Positions 8,045 through 19,256 are shown, counted from the stretch's first letter. The stretch: DNA of 64,000 nucleotides from Alphaproteobacteria bacterium (GCA_020850755.1 JADZEB010000037.1:20422-84421), one strand, 5' to 3'. The notes: a model not told the origin generated them from the sequence alone. Translations and numbers: made by a program.

Positions 8045-9709
8045 GTGGGACGATGCGCCTTGGCTCCATCCGCCGCCACCGCCGCCGCATTGCGCACCGA
8101 TGCCGCCGCATCCCCGCCGGGGACGGCGATGCACGCAGCGCCGGCCGCACATCTGGCGGCACCGCGCGAGTCCGCCGGCACGCCGCGCCCGGCTCCGGCT
8201 CCGGGACGCAGCATCGCGCGCAGCGGGGCCGCGCTGATCGAGCGCATCTGCGAGGCGGCGCGCCGGCCCGGCCGGCATGTGGCGATCGTGCTGCCACTGG
8301 CGCGCCAGCCGCTGGCGCGCCGGCGGCCCTACCATCTGCGCGTGGCCAAGGTGCTGTTGCAGGACCTTGCCATGCTGTGCCAGGGCCAGGTGTTCCCGCT
8401 CGGCGGCGGCACGCTGGCCCTGCTTGGCCGCGAGCCACCCGAGACCGAGCGCGCGCGCCTCGCCGCCACGCTCGATCGCCTGTTCCATCCGCGTGCGCCC
8501 GAGGCTCCGGCGGCACGCCTGGCGCTGCCGGCGCCGGAGCCAGGGCCGGACACGAATGCGACCGGGCCGGAGGCCGATGCGACGGCACCCGCAACGCCCC
8601 CGCCTGCGTCCGCCACCGAGGCCGCGCCGATCCGAACGCCGCCGCCGCCGACGGCCCTGCCGGGCGCCGGCGCCTCGCCCGGGTCGCAGGCCGCCGCCGC
8701 CGAGGCCGCGCCGCTGATGCTGTCCTGGGCCTTGCCCGAGCGGCTGGCCGAGGCGATCACCTTCATCGCCGACATCGCGATCGACGAGGCGCCGTGCGAG
8801 CCGCCTGCCTCGCCCGAGCTGCCGGTGGCGCCGGCGCTGCTGCGTGCGGTGCTGCATCTCCTGGCGGCCGAGCCGGTCGAGCGGCTGGCCCAGCGCCAGG
8901 CGGCCATGTTGTTCCTGCCCGGCCACGGCCATCGTGTCCTGTTCCACGAGGTCACCGTCTCGCTCCAGCTTCTCGCCCTGCGCCTGCCCGGCCTGGCGCG
9001 GCTGCACGAGGACCCGTATCTCCTGCGTCATCTCGGCACCCGGCTTGATTCGCACATGCTCGCCCTGTCGCGCGCGCTCGCCGGCCGCGCCGCGCTCATG
9101 CCCGGCGCGTGGCAGGCCGAGGCGCCGGGCATAGCCATCAATCTCGCGCTCTCCACCGTCCTGTCGCCCGCCTTCACCGCCTTCGACGCGGCGCTCGCGA
9201 TCGACGGGCGCCCGCGCCTCTGGGTCGAGATCGCCGCGCAGGAGGCCTTTGCCGATCTTGCCGCCTTCGCCGAGGCCTGCCGGCGGCTGCGCGCGCTCGG
9301 CCATGGGGTTACGCTCGATGGCGTCAGCCCGACCATGTTCGCGCTGACCGATCCCGAGGCGCTCGGCTGCGACCTGGTCAAGCTGGATGCGCCCGAGAAC
9401 CCGCACGCGCCCGCGGCCGAGGCGCTTGCCGCCGCCCTGCGCCGCGCCGATCCCGAGCGCATCCTGCTGATGCGCTGCGAGACGCGCGGGCAGCTCGCCT
9501 GGGGCGTGGGGCTTGGCATCATGCGCGCGCAGGGTCTGCACATCGATGCGATCCTGGCCGAGGAGCGGCTTCGGCTCTGCCATGCGGCGCGCCGGTCGGG
9601 CTGCTCTGCCGCGCAATGCGCCGCGCGCGCCGCCGCCCTTCATCCGGAAGGTCGCACCGGCTGCGGCAACCTGCCCGCGCTCGACGCCAATCCGTTCGAG
9701 GCGGCATGA
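8045..9709 (+). CDS. Degenerate EAL-like protein, first of a paralogous pair
   Basis: Up to 554 residues if the GTG at 8045 is used; an in-frame ATG at 8129 is an equally good start. A first conserved block (about residues 60-150) contains YHLRVAKVLLQDL and FPLGGGTLALLGR, in the place a GGDEF-like fold would have its signature. A long Ala/Pro linker follows. Residues about 350-520 resemble an EAL phosphodiesterase fold: LWVEIAAQEAF, LGHGVTLDGVSP, DLVKLDAP and LGIMRAQG. The Glu-Ala-Leu motif and most metal-binding acidic residues are absent, so c-di-GMP hydrolysis is unlikely. It may bind a nucleotide or a protein partner. The stop overlaps the next start (ATGA). The EAL relationship is inferred from pattern, not from a search. 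Confidence 0.6.
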   Translation: MGRCALAPSAATAAALRTDAAASPPGTAMHAAPAAHLAAPRESAGTPRPAPAPGRSIARSGAALIERICEAARRPGRHVAIVLPLARQPLARRRPYHLRVAKVLLQDLAMLCQGQVFPLGGGTLALLGREPPETERARLAATLDRLFHPRAPEAPAARLALPAPEPGPDTNATGPEADATAPATPPPASATEAAPIRTPPPPTALPGAGASPGSQAAAAEAAPLMLSWALPERLAEAITFIADIAIDEAPCEPPASPELPVAPALLRAVLHLLAAEPVERLAQRQAAMLFLPGHGHRVLFHEVTVSLQLLALRLPGLARLHEDPYLLRHLGTRLDSHMLALSRALAGRAALMPGAWQAEAPGIAINLALSTVLSPAFTAFDAALAIDGRPRLWVEIAAQEAFADLAAFAEACRRLRALGHGVTLDGVSPTMFALTDPEALGCDLVKLDAPENPHAPAAEALAAALRRADPERILLMRCETRGQLAWGVGLGIMRAQGLHIDAILAEERLRLCHAARRSGCSAAQCAARAAALHPEGRTGCGNLPALDANPFEAA

Positions 9710-10977
9710 ACGGCGCGGCCGCCTTGTCGCAGCGCCCCGGGAAGGCGGCGGCCGGGCCTGCCGCCGCGGCTGCCGATGCGGCGCGCCTGCTTGCGCTCCT
9801 GGCCGAGGCGAGGGCCAACGCGCTTGCCCGCCGCGTGCTCTATCTTCGCACCTCGCTGGTCAGCGCCGAGAGCAAGCGCGCGCACCATCTGCGGCTCGCC
9901 GCCGAACTGCTCTCGCCCGTGCGCGAGGCGGGCACCGGCACGCTGTTCGCCCTGCCCAACGATGATCTCGTGCTGGTCTGGCGGCGCGGCGCCGATGCCG
10001 AACTGGCCGAGGCCCGCGCCCAGCTCGACTTCCTGTTCGCGGCAGATGCGGCGATCGGGCGCGATCCGGTCGCGGCGGGTGCGCTGCACCGGCTGTTCGC
10101 GCTGCCCGCCGATGCCGAGGCGCTTGCCGCGCTGGTGCAGGCGGTGATGGCGCAGGCGCGCCCCGGGCCTGCCGCCGCACCGCCCGACGACGCGACGCCG
10201 CCCGGCCTTGCCAGCGTGCCGCTGCCGCCCGCGGGCGGGGCCGAGATCCAGGCGCTCGAGCGGATCGAGCGCGCGCTCGCCCAGGCCGACATCGAGGCCT
10301 GCCTGCGCCGCCAGAGCATCGCCGCCTTCGACGGCCAAGGCGCGCCGGTGCCGCAATGGCAGGAATGTTTCGTCTCCATCGCCGATCTCGCCCAGCGCCT
10401 CCAGGTGCCGGACATGCTGACCGGCGATCCCTGGCTGTTCCGCCGCCTGACCCTTTCGCTCGACCGGCGCGTGCTGTCGCATCTGGCCCAGCCCGGCGCG
10501 CTGGCCGGCGCCGACGGGCTTGCGCTCAACCTCAATCTCGCCACCCTGCTCGGCCCTGATTTCCCGCGCTTCGATGCGGCGCTGCCGGCGGGCCTGCGCG
10601 GGCGGATCGTGCTGGAGCTGCAGCGCGCCGATATCTTCGCCGACCTCGACGCCTTCCTGTTCGCGCGCGATTTCGCCCGCGCGCGAGGCTACCGGCTGTG
10701 CCTGGACGGGCTGACGCACCACGCCCTGCCGCTGGTCAGCCGCGCCCGGCTCGGCTTCGATCTCGCCAAGCTGCTCTGGACCGGGGACCTCGCCGGCACG
10801 CCGGCCGACAAGGCGCTTGCCCATCTGCCGGACAAGGCCGAGCGCGCCGCGATCGTGCTCTGCCGCTGCGAGAGCGAGGCGGCTATCGACTGGGGCCGGC
10901 AGCGCGGCTTCTCGCTGTTCCAGGGCCGGGCGGTGGAGCGCTTGCTGTCGGTCGGGGCGGGGGCGCATCGCGCCTGA
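9706..10977 (+). CDS. Degenerate EAL-like protein, second of a paralogous pair
   Basis: A 423-residue protein whose ATG overlaps the previous stop by four bases (ATGA), so the two are co-translated. The layout repeats the upstream protein. An N-terminal block has HHLRLAAELLSPV and FALPNDDLVLVW. A linker is followed by a C-terminal EAL-like block with LNLNLATLLGPDF, IVLELQRADIFADLDAF, GYRLCLDGLTHHALPL, FDLAKLLW and RGFSLFQGRAVERLL. As in its neighbour, the residues needed for c-di-GMP cleavage are not seen. It is shorter mainly because the linker is reduced. A structural or regulatory role as a heterodimer with its paralogue is an inference. Confidence 0.6.
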   Translation: MNGAAALSQRPGKAAAGPAAAAADAARLLALLAEARANALARRVLYLRTSLVSAESKRAHHLRLAAELLSPVREAGTGTLFALPNDDLVLVWRRGADAELAEARAQLDFLFAADAAIGRDPVAAGALHRLFALPADAEALAALVQAVMAQARPGPAAAPPDDATPPGLASVPLPPAGGAEIQALERIERALAQADIEACLRRQSIAAFDGQGAPVPQWQECFVSIADLAQRLQVPDMLTGDPWLFRRLTLSLDRRVLSHLAQPGALAGADGLALNLNLATLLGPDFPRFDAALPAGLRGRIVLELQRADIFADLDAFLFARDFARARGYRLCLDGLTHHALPLVSRARLGFDLAKLLWTGDLAGTPADKALAHLPDKAERAAIVLCRCESEAAIDWGRQRGFSLFQGRAVERLLSVGAGAHRA

Positions 10978-11059
10978 GGCGGGGCTCTCGCCCGACGCAG
11001 GGCAGCCGCGCCAACGCATCGCTTGGGCGGGCCGGCACGCTGGCCTAGAGTGCCGGCCC

Positions 11060-11929
11060 ATGACTGCGCCCGACACCGCCCCCGACACCGCCCCCGACAC
11101 CGCCCCCGATACGGCGCTGCCCGCCGCCGCCGCTGCCCGCGCGCCTGCCGCCTATCCGCCGCCCGGCGCGCCGCTGGCGATCATCGCCGAGGGCCTGTCC
11201 AAGCGCTATGGCGAGGTGGTGGCGGTGGACGACATCTCCTTCGCCGTGCCGGCTGGGCAGACAGTGGCGCTGTTGGGCGGCAACGGCGCCGGCAAGACCA
11301 CCACCATCGCGATGCTGCTCGGCCTGCTCCTCCCCGATGCCGGGCGCATCACCATCCTGGGCGAGGACATGCTGCGCCACCGCTTCCGGGTGCTGCCGCG
11401 CATGAACTTCTCCTCGCCCTATGTCAGCCTGCCCAACCGGCTGACGGTGCGCGAGAACCTGACCGTGTTCGGCCATCTCTACGGCGTGCAGGGCACGGCC
11501 GCGCGCATCGCCGAGCTGGCCGAGGCGCTCGATCTCGGCGCCTTCCTGAACCGGCCCTCGGGCGACCTGTCCGCCGGGCAGAAGACGCGCGTGGCGCTGG
11601 CCAAGGCGCTGATCAACCGTCCCGCGCTGCTGCTGCTCGACGAGCCCACGGCCAGCCTCGATCCCGATACGGGCGACCAGGTGCGCGGCTGGCTCGAGCG
11701 CTACCGGGTCGAGACCGGCGCCACCATCCTGCTCGCCTCGCACAACATGGCCGAAGTCGAGCGCATGGCCGGCCATGTGCTGATGATGAAGCGCGGCAGG
11801 ATCGTCGATCAGGGCGCGCCGGCGGCGCTGATCGCGCGCTATGGCCGCGGCACGCTGGAGGAGGTGTTCCTGGACATCGCGCGCGGGCGCGGCAACGGAG
11901 CCGCGGCGGACGGGGGCGCGCGGCCATGA
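11060..11929 (+). CDS. ABC-2 type exporter, ATP-binding subunit
   Basis: A 289-residue ATPase with Walker A GGNGAGKTT near residue 73, signature LSAGQKTRV near residue 170, Walker B LLLLDEPT near 190 and the switch His in LLASHNMAEVE. The N-terminal 20 or so residues are five PDTA units encoded by a 12-bp tandem repeat (about 11068-11115), absent from ordinary family members. It pairs with the membrane protein that starts 25 bases downstream. The resemblance is to ABC-2 exporters of the NodI/CcmA kind. The cargo is unknown. The stop TGA lies inside the first of three 14-bp tandem units whose third copy carries the permease ATG. Confidence 0.9.
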   Translation: MTAPDTAPDTAPDTAPDTALPAAAAARAPAAYPPPGAPLAIIAEGLSKRYGEVVAVDDISFAVPAGQTVALLGGNGAGKTTTIAMLLGLLLPDAGRITILGEDMLRHRFRVLPRMNFSSPYVSLPNRLTVRENLTVFGHLYGVQGTAARIAELAEALDLGAFLNRPSGDLSAGQKTRVALAKALINRPALLLLDEPTASLDPDTGDQVRGWLERYRVETGATILLASHNMAEVERMAGHVLMMKRGRIVDQGAPAALIARYGRGTLEEVFLDIARGRGNGAAADGGARP

Positions 11930-11957
11930 GGAACCGGCCATGAGGAGCCGGCCATGA
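11923..11957 (+). repeat. 14-bp tandem unit spanning the ATPase stop and permease start
   Basis: The unit GGCCATGAGGAACC occurs twice and again in part. ATGs fall at 11926, 11940 and 11954, exactly 14 bases apart. The first unit carries the ATPase stop (TGA 11927-11929) and the third carries the permease start. The GAGGAG of the second unit serves as Shine-Dalgarno for the third. Confidence 0.8.
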
Positions 11958-12790
11958 GCCCGCGCGACAATCCCTTCGCCCTGCCGCCCTTGCACGGTTC
12001 CACCGCGCGGCGCATCTGGGGCATGGTCTATCGCCATGTCTGCCTGTTCCGCTCCTCCTGGCCCCGGCTGGTGCAGCTTGCCTACTGGCCCACGGTGCAG
12101 ATGTGCATCTGGGGCGTGTTCTCGACCTTCATGCAGCAGAATTCCGGCTGGGTGGCGCAGGCCGCCGGCGTGCTGATCGGCGGCGTCCTGCTGTGGGACG
12201 TGCTGTTCCGCGGCCAGTTGGGCCTCAGCCTCTCCTTCTTCGAGGAGATGTGGTCGCGCAATCTGGGCAACCTGTTCGTCAGCCCCTTGCGGCCGTGGGA
12301 GTTCGTCGCCTCGATGGTGGTGATGAGCCTGTTGCGCACGCTGGCCGGGCTGGTGCCGGCCGCCTTCCTCGCGGTGCCGCTGTTCGGCTTCTGGCTCGGC
12401 GATCTCGGCTGGGCGCTGCCGCTGTTCTTCGGCCTGCTCATGGCGATGGGCTGGGCGATCGCGCTGGTGGTGGTGGCACTCGTGCTGCGCAAGGGGCTCG
12501 GCGCCGAGGAACTGGCCTGGGCGATCATCTTCGGCCTGGCCCCGCTCTCCTGCATCTACTATCCGGTCTCGGCCCTGCCGGGCTTCATCCAGCCGATCGC
12601 GCTCGCCCTGCCCTCGACCCATGTCTTCGAGGGCATGCGCGCGGTGATGTTCCGGGGCGAGGTGCCGCTTGGGCACCTGGCCTGGGCGGCGGGGCTCGAC
12701 CTGCTCTATCTCGGGATCGGGGCCGTCGTGTTCGTGCTGATCTTCCGCGCTGCCCGCCGCCGCGGCCTGTTGCTCAGCATCGGCGAATAG
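11954..12790 (+). CDS. ABC-2 type exporter, membrane subunit
   Basis: A 278-residue integral membrane protein with about six hydrophobic helices (for example VLIGGVLLWDVLF, LFFGLLMAMGWAIALVVVALVL, LLYLGIGAVVFVLIF). It contains the family segment IFGLAPLSCIYYPVSALPGFIQPIALALPSTHVFEGMRA, quoted here in two parts: PLSCIYYPVSALP and ALPSTHVFEGMRA. With the preceding ATPase it forms a minimal two-gene exporter, as in NodIJ-like systems. ATG 11954 is preceded by GAGGAG at a good distance. Substrate unknown. Confidence 0.88.
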   Translation: MSPRDNPFALPPLHGSTARRIWGMVYRHVCLFRSSWPRLVQLAYWPTVQMCIWGVFSTFMQQNSGWVAQAAGVLIGGVLLWDVLFRGQLGLSLSFFEEMWSRNLGNLFVSPLRPWEFVASMVVMSLLRTLAGLVPAAFLAVPLFGFWLGDLGWALPLFFGLLMAMGWAIALVVVALVLRKGLGAEELAWAIIFGLAPLSCIYYPVSALPGFIQPIALALPSTHVFEGMRAVMFRGEVPLGHLAWAAGLDLLYLGIGAVVFVLIFRAARRRGLLLSIGE

Positions 12791-12856
12791 CGCAACAGTC
12801 TCGCCACGTCCCCGCTGCCCACAATTGCCGCCTCCAATTGCCGAGCCAAGTCCGCC

Positions 12857-13528
12857 ATGCCGCGCAAGGGTCCCACCCGAATCTTCCTGGTCCGCCACGC
12901 GCCCGTGCCCAAGCGCGAGCTTCATCGCTGCTACGGCCAGCTCGACCTCTCCGCCTGCCCCGAGCAGATGGAACGCGACCGGCCGCGCTACGCCGCGCTT
13001 GCCGGTCGGCTGCCGCGCCCGGCGCGCTGGCTGGTCACGCCGCTTGCCCGCACGCGCCAGACCGCGGCGGCGATCTTCGCCGCCGGCTACCCGGCACCCG
13101 CCCCGGCCGAGGCCCTGCCCGCCGAGCCCAGCTTGATGGAGCAGCATTTCGGCGTCCTGCACGGGCTCCTGCACGACGAGATCCCGGCGCGCATCGCCGC
13201 CCCGCCGCATCCCTTCTGGCCGATCGATCCGCACGAACGTCCCGAGGGCGGGGAGAGTGTGGCCGACATGATGGCCCGCGTCGGCCGCGCGCTCGACATG
13301 CTGGCCGAGGCGCATGCCGGCCATGACGTGGTGATCGTCGCCCATGGCGGGCCGATCCGCGTGGCGGTGGGCCATGCGCTCGGGCTCGATCCGCACCGGG
13401 CGCTGAACTTCTCGATCAAGAACCTGTCGGTGACGCTGATCGAGCATCACCGCCCGCACCATCGCACCGGCTTCGCCCCGGCCGAGGGCTGGCGGGTGAT
13501 GGCCGTCAACGAGGTCGCCGGCAACTGA
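12857..13528 (+). CDS. Histidine phosphatase (phosphoglycerate mutase-like)
   Basis: A 223-residue protein with the branch-2-like signature FLVRHAP in place of the commoner RHG. It also has TPLARTRQTAAAI, an acidic LMEQHFGVLHG segment (general acid region) and the second catalytic His in VIVAHGGPIRVAVGHALG. These are the elements of the phosphohistidine mechanism. Members of this size include CobC-like alpha-ribazole phosphatases and broad-range phosphatases; no cobalamin genes are near, so the substrate stays open. It starts 66 bases after the exporter permease. Confidence 0.83.
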   Translation: MPRKGPTRIFLVRHAPVPKRELHRCYGQLDLSACPEQMERDRPRYAALAGRLPRPARWLVTPLARTRQTAAAIFAAGYPAPAPAEALPAEPSLMEQHFGVLHGLLHDEIPARIAAPPHPFWPIDPHERPEGGESVADMMARVGRALDMLAEAHAGHDVVIVAHGGPIRVAVGHALGLDPHRALNFSIKNLSVTLIEHHRPHHRTGFAPAEGWRVMAVNEVAGN

Positions 13529-13786
13529 GCGGCCGGGCATGGCGCGGCGGAACCGCCCGCCCGCGCACCATTCTGCCGTGCTGATGCCACAGCTTTGTCC
13601 CCAGTATCTGGTTGGCTTGGACGGGGCTGCATCCCAATATGCGGTGGACTGGCCCGAAGCCCGCGCCGAGTCGCGCGCCTGCCCGCGCCCCGCCCGCGCT
13701 CCCTTTCCGGCCCGACCGGGAGCGGCGGCAGGGTGCCAGCCCGCAGCCACGCCGCGCCTTCCGGGCCGCCCAGGAGGAGATTGCCC

Positions 13787-14497
13787 ATGCCCGTCCTGAC
13801 CCGACGCTTTCTTGCCACCCTGGCGCTCGCCGCCGCGTTCGCCGCCCCAGCCCTGTTCGCACCGCGCCCCGCGGCCGCCCAGGTCGAGGAACAGGCGCTG
13901 GTCGATCGCGCCACCCTGTCGACCAACGAGATCTTCGGCACCGGCGATGGCGGCGATGCACGCAAGCTGTTGCAGCGCGCCCGCGCCGTGCTGGTGCTGC
14001 CGCGAGTCTTCCGCGCCGGGCTGATCATCGGCGGCGAGGGCGGCGGGGGCGTGCTGCTTGCCCGTGACGGGGTCGGCAACTGGTCCTACCCTGCCTTCTA
14101 CGGCATGGGATCGGGCTCGGTCGGCTTCCAGATCGGCATCCAGGATGCGCAGATGGTGCTGATCATCATGAACGACCGTGCGCTGCGCGCCGTGATGGAC
14201 AGCCAGTTCAAGTTCGGCGCCGATGCCTCGGTGGCGGTGGCGACGATGGGCGCGGGCATCGAGGGCGCCACCACCGCCAACCTCAATGCCGACATCGTCG
14301 CCTTCTCGCGCACGCGCGGGCTGTTCGCGGGCATCTCGCTCGAAGGCACGATCCTGTCGCGCCGGGGCGAATCGAACCGCGCCTATTACGGCCGCGACCT
14401 CACGCCCGAGCAGATCGTGATCGGCATGGAAGTGCAGAACAGCGGCGCCGATCCGCTGCGCGCCGCCCTGTCGCGCTGGGCCCAGCCGGCGCAGTAG
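13787..14497 (+). CDS. Secreted SYLF-domain (Ysc84-like) lipid-binding protein
   Basis: A 236-residue protein. The ATG at 13787 is preceded by a strong AGGAGG (about 13772). An N-terminal signal peptide of about 33 residues ends around RPAAAQ. The mature part is one SYLF domain: LLQRARAVLVLPRVFRAG, IIGGEGGGGVLLAR, PAFYGMGSGSVGFQIG, LIIMNDRALRAVM and FSRTRGLFAGISLEG are its usual conserved blocks. SYLF proteins bind phosphoinositide-like lipids in eukaryotes; in bacteria they are periplasmic and their role is poorly known. The 258 bases upstream hold no gene. Confidence 0.88.
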   Translation: MPVLTRRFLATLALAAAFAAPALFAPRPAAAQVEEQALVDRATLSTNEIFGTGDGGDARKLLQRARAVLVLPRVFRAGLIIGGEGGGGVLLARDGVGNWSYPAFYGMGSGSVGFQIGIQDAQMVLIIMNDRALRAVMDSQFKFGADASVAVATMGAGIEGATTANLNADIVAFSRTRGLFAGISLEGTILSRRGESNRAYYGRDLTPEQIVIGMEVQNSGADPLRAALSRWAQPAQ

Positions 14498-14629
14498 TCG
14501 GGGCAGTAGGCGGCGCTGTAGGCGGCGCGGTCGCCGGGGCCGGCGCATCAGGCTGGCCGGGCAGGCGGCGCCGCGCTAGCCTCCGCCCAGGGCAGAGGGA
14601 ACCCGGCGGGGCGGCAGGCAGGCGCAGCG

Positions 14630-15247
14630 GTGGCGGGCAAGCAATCAGGCAAGGCGGCGCGGGCGCCAGGACGCGACGGCACCGGGCGCGGGGCCGACGC
14701 CAAGAATGGCGCCGGCGGCGGCCTGCGCGGCTGGTGGCGCAAGCTCATCGTCGCGGCCGGCAAGGCCGAGACGAAGCCCTTCTGGCGACGCAAGACCCTG
14801 GCACAGATGACGACCGAGGAATGGGAATCGCTCTGCGACGGCTGCGGGCGCTGCTGCCTGCACAAGCTGCGCGATGCCGCCACCCGCAAGCTCGACTTCA
14901 CCAACGTCGCCTGCCAGCTCCTCTCCACCCGCACCGGGCGCTGCCGCGACTATGCCAACCGCTTCGCCAAGGTGCCCGATTGCGTGCAGCTTTCGCCGCG
15001 CAACGTGCCGAAGCTCGACTGGCTGCCACCCACCTGCGCCTATCGGCTTGTCTCCGAGGGCAAGGACCTCTATTGGTGGCACCCGCTCGTCTCCGGCGAT
15101 CCGGAGACGGTCTTTGCCGCCGGCGTTTCGGTGCGTGGACGCATCGTCAGCGAACGGCGCGCCGGGCCGCTTGAGCATCACGTCATCAGCTGGCCCGCCG
15201 AGATCCCGAAAACCGCGCGGCGATCCGCGCGCCCCAGGCAGGAGTGA
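14630..15247 (+). CDS. YcgN/UPF0260-type cysteine-cluster protein
   Basis: A 205-residue protein starting at GTG 14630. The core (from about residue 50) is [54 protein letters not shown] and PTCAYRL. These are the cysteine groups of the UPF0260 (YcgN) family, related to zinc/iron-chelating CxxCxxCC proteins. The first 45 residues are Gly/Ala/Lys-rich and longer than in most relatives, so a later start is possible. Metal binding is expected; the cellular role is unknown. Confidence 0.85.
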   Translation: MAGKQSGKAARAPGRDGTGRGADAKNGAGGGLRGWWRKLIVAAGKAETKPFWRRKTLAQMTTEEWESLCDGCGRCCLHKLRDAATRKLDFTNVACQLLSTRTGRCRDYANRFAKVPDCVQLSPRNVPKLDWLPPTCAYRLVSEGKDLYWWHPLVSGDPETVFAAGVSVRGRIVSERRAGPLEHHVISWPAEIPKTARRSARPRQE

Positions 15248-15256
15248 CCGCGCCCC

Positions 15257-16180
15257 ATGATGAAGAACGCGCTTTTCGGCGGCGTGAATGCCGCCATCCT
15301 GACGCCGCAGAAGGACGACCTGTCGCCCAACATCCCGATGCTGGTGCGCCATGCGCAGTGGCTCCTGGCCAATGGCTGCGACGGGCTCGGCCTGCTCGGC
15401 ACCACGGGCGAGGCGAACAGCTTCTCGCTCTCCGAGCGCACGGCGATCATCGAGGGCGTGGTCGCGGCCGGCGTGCCGGCGGCGAAGCTGATGCCGGGCA
15501 CCGGCGCCTGCGCCATCACCGATGCGGTCGATCTCACCCGCAAGGCGGCCGAGGCGGGCTGCCGCGGCGTGCTGATGCTGCCGCCCTTCTACTACAAGGG
15601 CGTGTCCGATGACGGGCTGTTCGCCTTCTTCTCGGAAGTCGTGCAGCGGCTCGGCACCGACAAGACCAAGATCTACCTCTACCATTTCCCGCAGCAATCG
15701 GCGGTGCCGTTCAGCTTGGCGCTGATCGAGCGGCTACTGAAGGCCTATCCCACGGTCATCAAGGGCGTGAAGGACAGCTCGGCGCAGTGGGCGAACATGA
15801 AGGCGATGATCGACGCCTTCGCCCGTGACGGCTTCGAGGTCTATTCCGGCTCGGACGAGTTCGTGCTCGACATTCTGAAGTCGGGGGGCGCGGGCTGCAT
15901 CACGGCGGCCTCGAACATCAACAGCTCGGTCGGGGCCAAGGTGGTGCAGACCTGGACCACGCCCGAGGCCGAGGGCTGGCAGAAGATCCTCACCGCGACG
16001 CGCAAGGCGACGACGATCTTCCCGCCGATCTCCTGCCTCAAGGCGATCATGGCGCACCATACCGGCACGCCGTCCTGGACCAATCTCCGCCCGCCGCATA
16101 CGCGCCTTTCGGCCGAGCAGACCCAGAAGCTGCTTGCCGCCCTGGGCGAGACCGGGCTGACGCTGCCCAAGGCGGCCTGA
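15257..16180 (+). CDS. Dihydrodipicolinate synthase/N-acetylneuraminate lyase family protein
   Basis: A 307-residue TIM-barrel aldolase starting ten bases after the YcgN-like gene. Signatures are LGLLGTTGEANSFS (carboxylate-binding loop), LMLPPFYYKG, YLYHFPQQ with the catalytic-type Tyr, and IKGVKDSSA with the Schiff-base lysine at residue 172. It should condense or cleave a pyruvate-type substrate. The GTTGEA wording and the surroundings do not identify true DapA, since no lysine-pathway gene is adjacent; an N-acetylneuraminate lyase-like or other keto-acid role is possible. Transcription ends at a clear hairpin with a T-rich tail at 16225-16264. Confidence 0.85.
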   Translation: MMKNALFGGVNAAILTPQKDDLSPNIPMLVRHAQWLLANGCDGLGLLGTTGEANSFSLSERTAIIEGVVAAGVPAAKLMPGTGACAITDAVDLTRKAAEAGCRGVLMLPPFYYKGVSDDGLFAFFSEVVQRLGTDKTKIYLYHFPQQSAVPFSLALIERLLKAYPTVIKGVKDSSAQWANMKAMIDAFARDGFEVYSGSDEFVLDILKSGGAGCITAASNINSSVGAKVVQTWTTPEAEGWQKILTATRKATTIFPPISCLKAIMAHHTGTPSWTNLRPPHTRLSAEQTQKLLAALGETGLTLPKAA

Positions 16181-16224
16181 CGGACACCGCGCGCGGCCGG
16201 CCGCGCGACAAGCGCCGACACCGC

Positions 16225-16264
16225 AACCGCCGCCCTGCGCAACCGGGGCGGCGGTTTCGTTTTC
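16225..16264 (+). terminator. Rho-independent terminator of the DHDPS-family gene
   Basis: AACCGCCGCC pairs with GGCGGCGGTT around a short loop containing CTGCGCAACC; the tail is TTTCGTTTTC. Its 3' arm plus loop (GCAACCGGGGCGGCGGTTT) is repeated on the opposite strand in the pnp terminator about 300 bp away. Confidence 0.85.
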
Positions 16265-16359
16265 GCGCCGTGCGCGCGGTCGTGCGCGCCCGTCGGCCGA
16301 GTATCTCCGGCACCTCGCGCAGGGGGGCGTGACCGGCGGCGCGCATCCGGCGCCGCTGG

Positions 16360-16489
16360 CTAGGGCACGTTCCGTTCGGCTTGAATCAGCCGAACGGAAG
16401 TCGTGCCCGAGAAACTTAAGGTTTGCGAGCAGCTTAGTCCGATCTGGTGGAACCGCAGCGCGGTTCCACCAGATCGGACGCTGCTCTAG
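16360..16489 (+). repeat. CTAG-bounded double-hairpin repeat, copy B (130 bp)
   Basis: Same length, termini and two hairpins as copy A. Its second hairpin has an almost perfect stem: GATCTGGTGGAACCG against CGGTTCCACCAGATC. It sits between two convergent transcription units and is not adjacent to a stop codon. With the two flanking terminators it fills the 433-base gap 16181-16613. Confidence 0.85.
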
Positions 16490-16540
16490 CCGCGCGCGGC
16501 GGCGGGGCCGGTTTGCGTCGGCTTCACCCGCCCCAACGCA

Positions 16541-16572
16541 AACCGCCGCCCCGGTTGCCCGAGGCGGCGGTG
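16541..16572 (-). terminator. Terminator-like hairpin after pnp
   Basis: Read on the minus strand, CCGCCGCC pairs with GGCGGCGG around TCGGGCAACC, followed by TTTGCGTT. The U-tract is short but placed correctly, about 40 bases past the pnp stop. Confidence 0.7.
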
Positions 16573-16613
16573 TTCGCCGGGCGCCGGCCGGTCAGGGCCG
16601 GGGCGCGGTAGCC

Positions 16614-18902
<2,289 letters not shown>

Positions 18903-19256
18903 GCTGTCGGTCCTTTGCGTTGGTAGCGATCGGACCTCGGCAGGCTGTGAGCAGCGCCGCGCGCCCGTGGACGGGACGCGGCGTCTCGGGCGGCATGGGC
19001 CGCGGGCAGGAGCCGGCACGCGCGCCCTAGCGGCGCGCGGGCAGCCCTGCCTGCAACGATCCATGTGGCCGGAAACGCCGTCGTTCGGCCCGGTTCCAGC
19101 GGGTATGCGGGGCGGATGGTCACGATATCCTGCCGAAGCCCAAGCCGGGGCCGCCCGCAAGCGGGCGCGCCCCTGCCGCAGCAAGCGCCGGGGGAGCCGC
19201 CGTCGGCCCCCATGAACCAGCCTTGCCGGGTTCGGTCGGCGGGGAAGCGGGGCGTG
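18903..19256. other. rpsO-pnp intergenic region
   Basis: No gene is supported in these 354 bases. The pnp Shine-Dalgarno lies at the low end. A GC-rich hairpin with arms GCCCGC and GCGGGC sits at about 19152-19167, roughly 90 bases past the rpsO stop. In many bacteria an rpsO-pnp hairpin is an RNase III processing site; that role is inferred here from position only. Confidence 0.5.
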
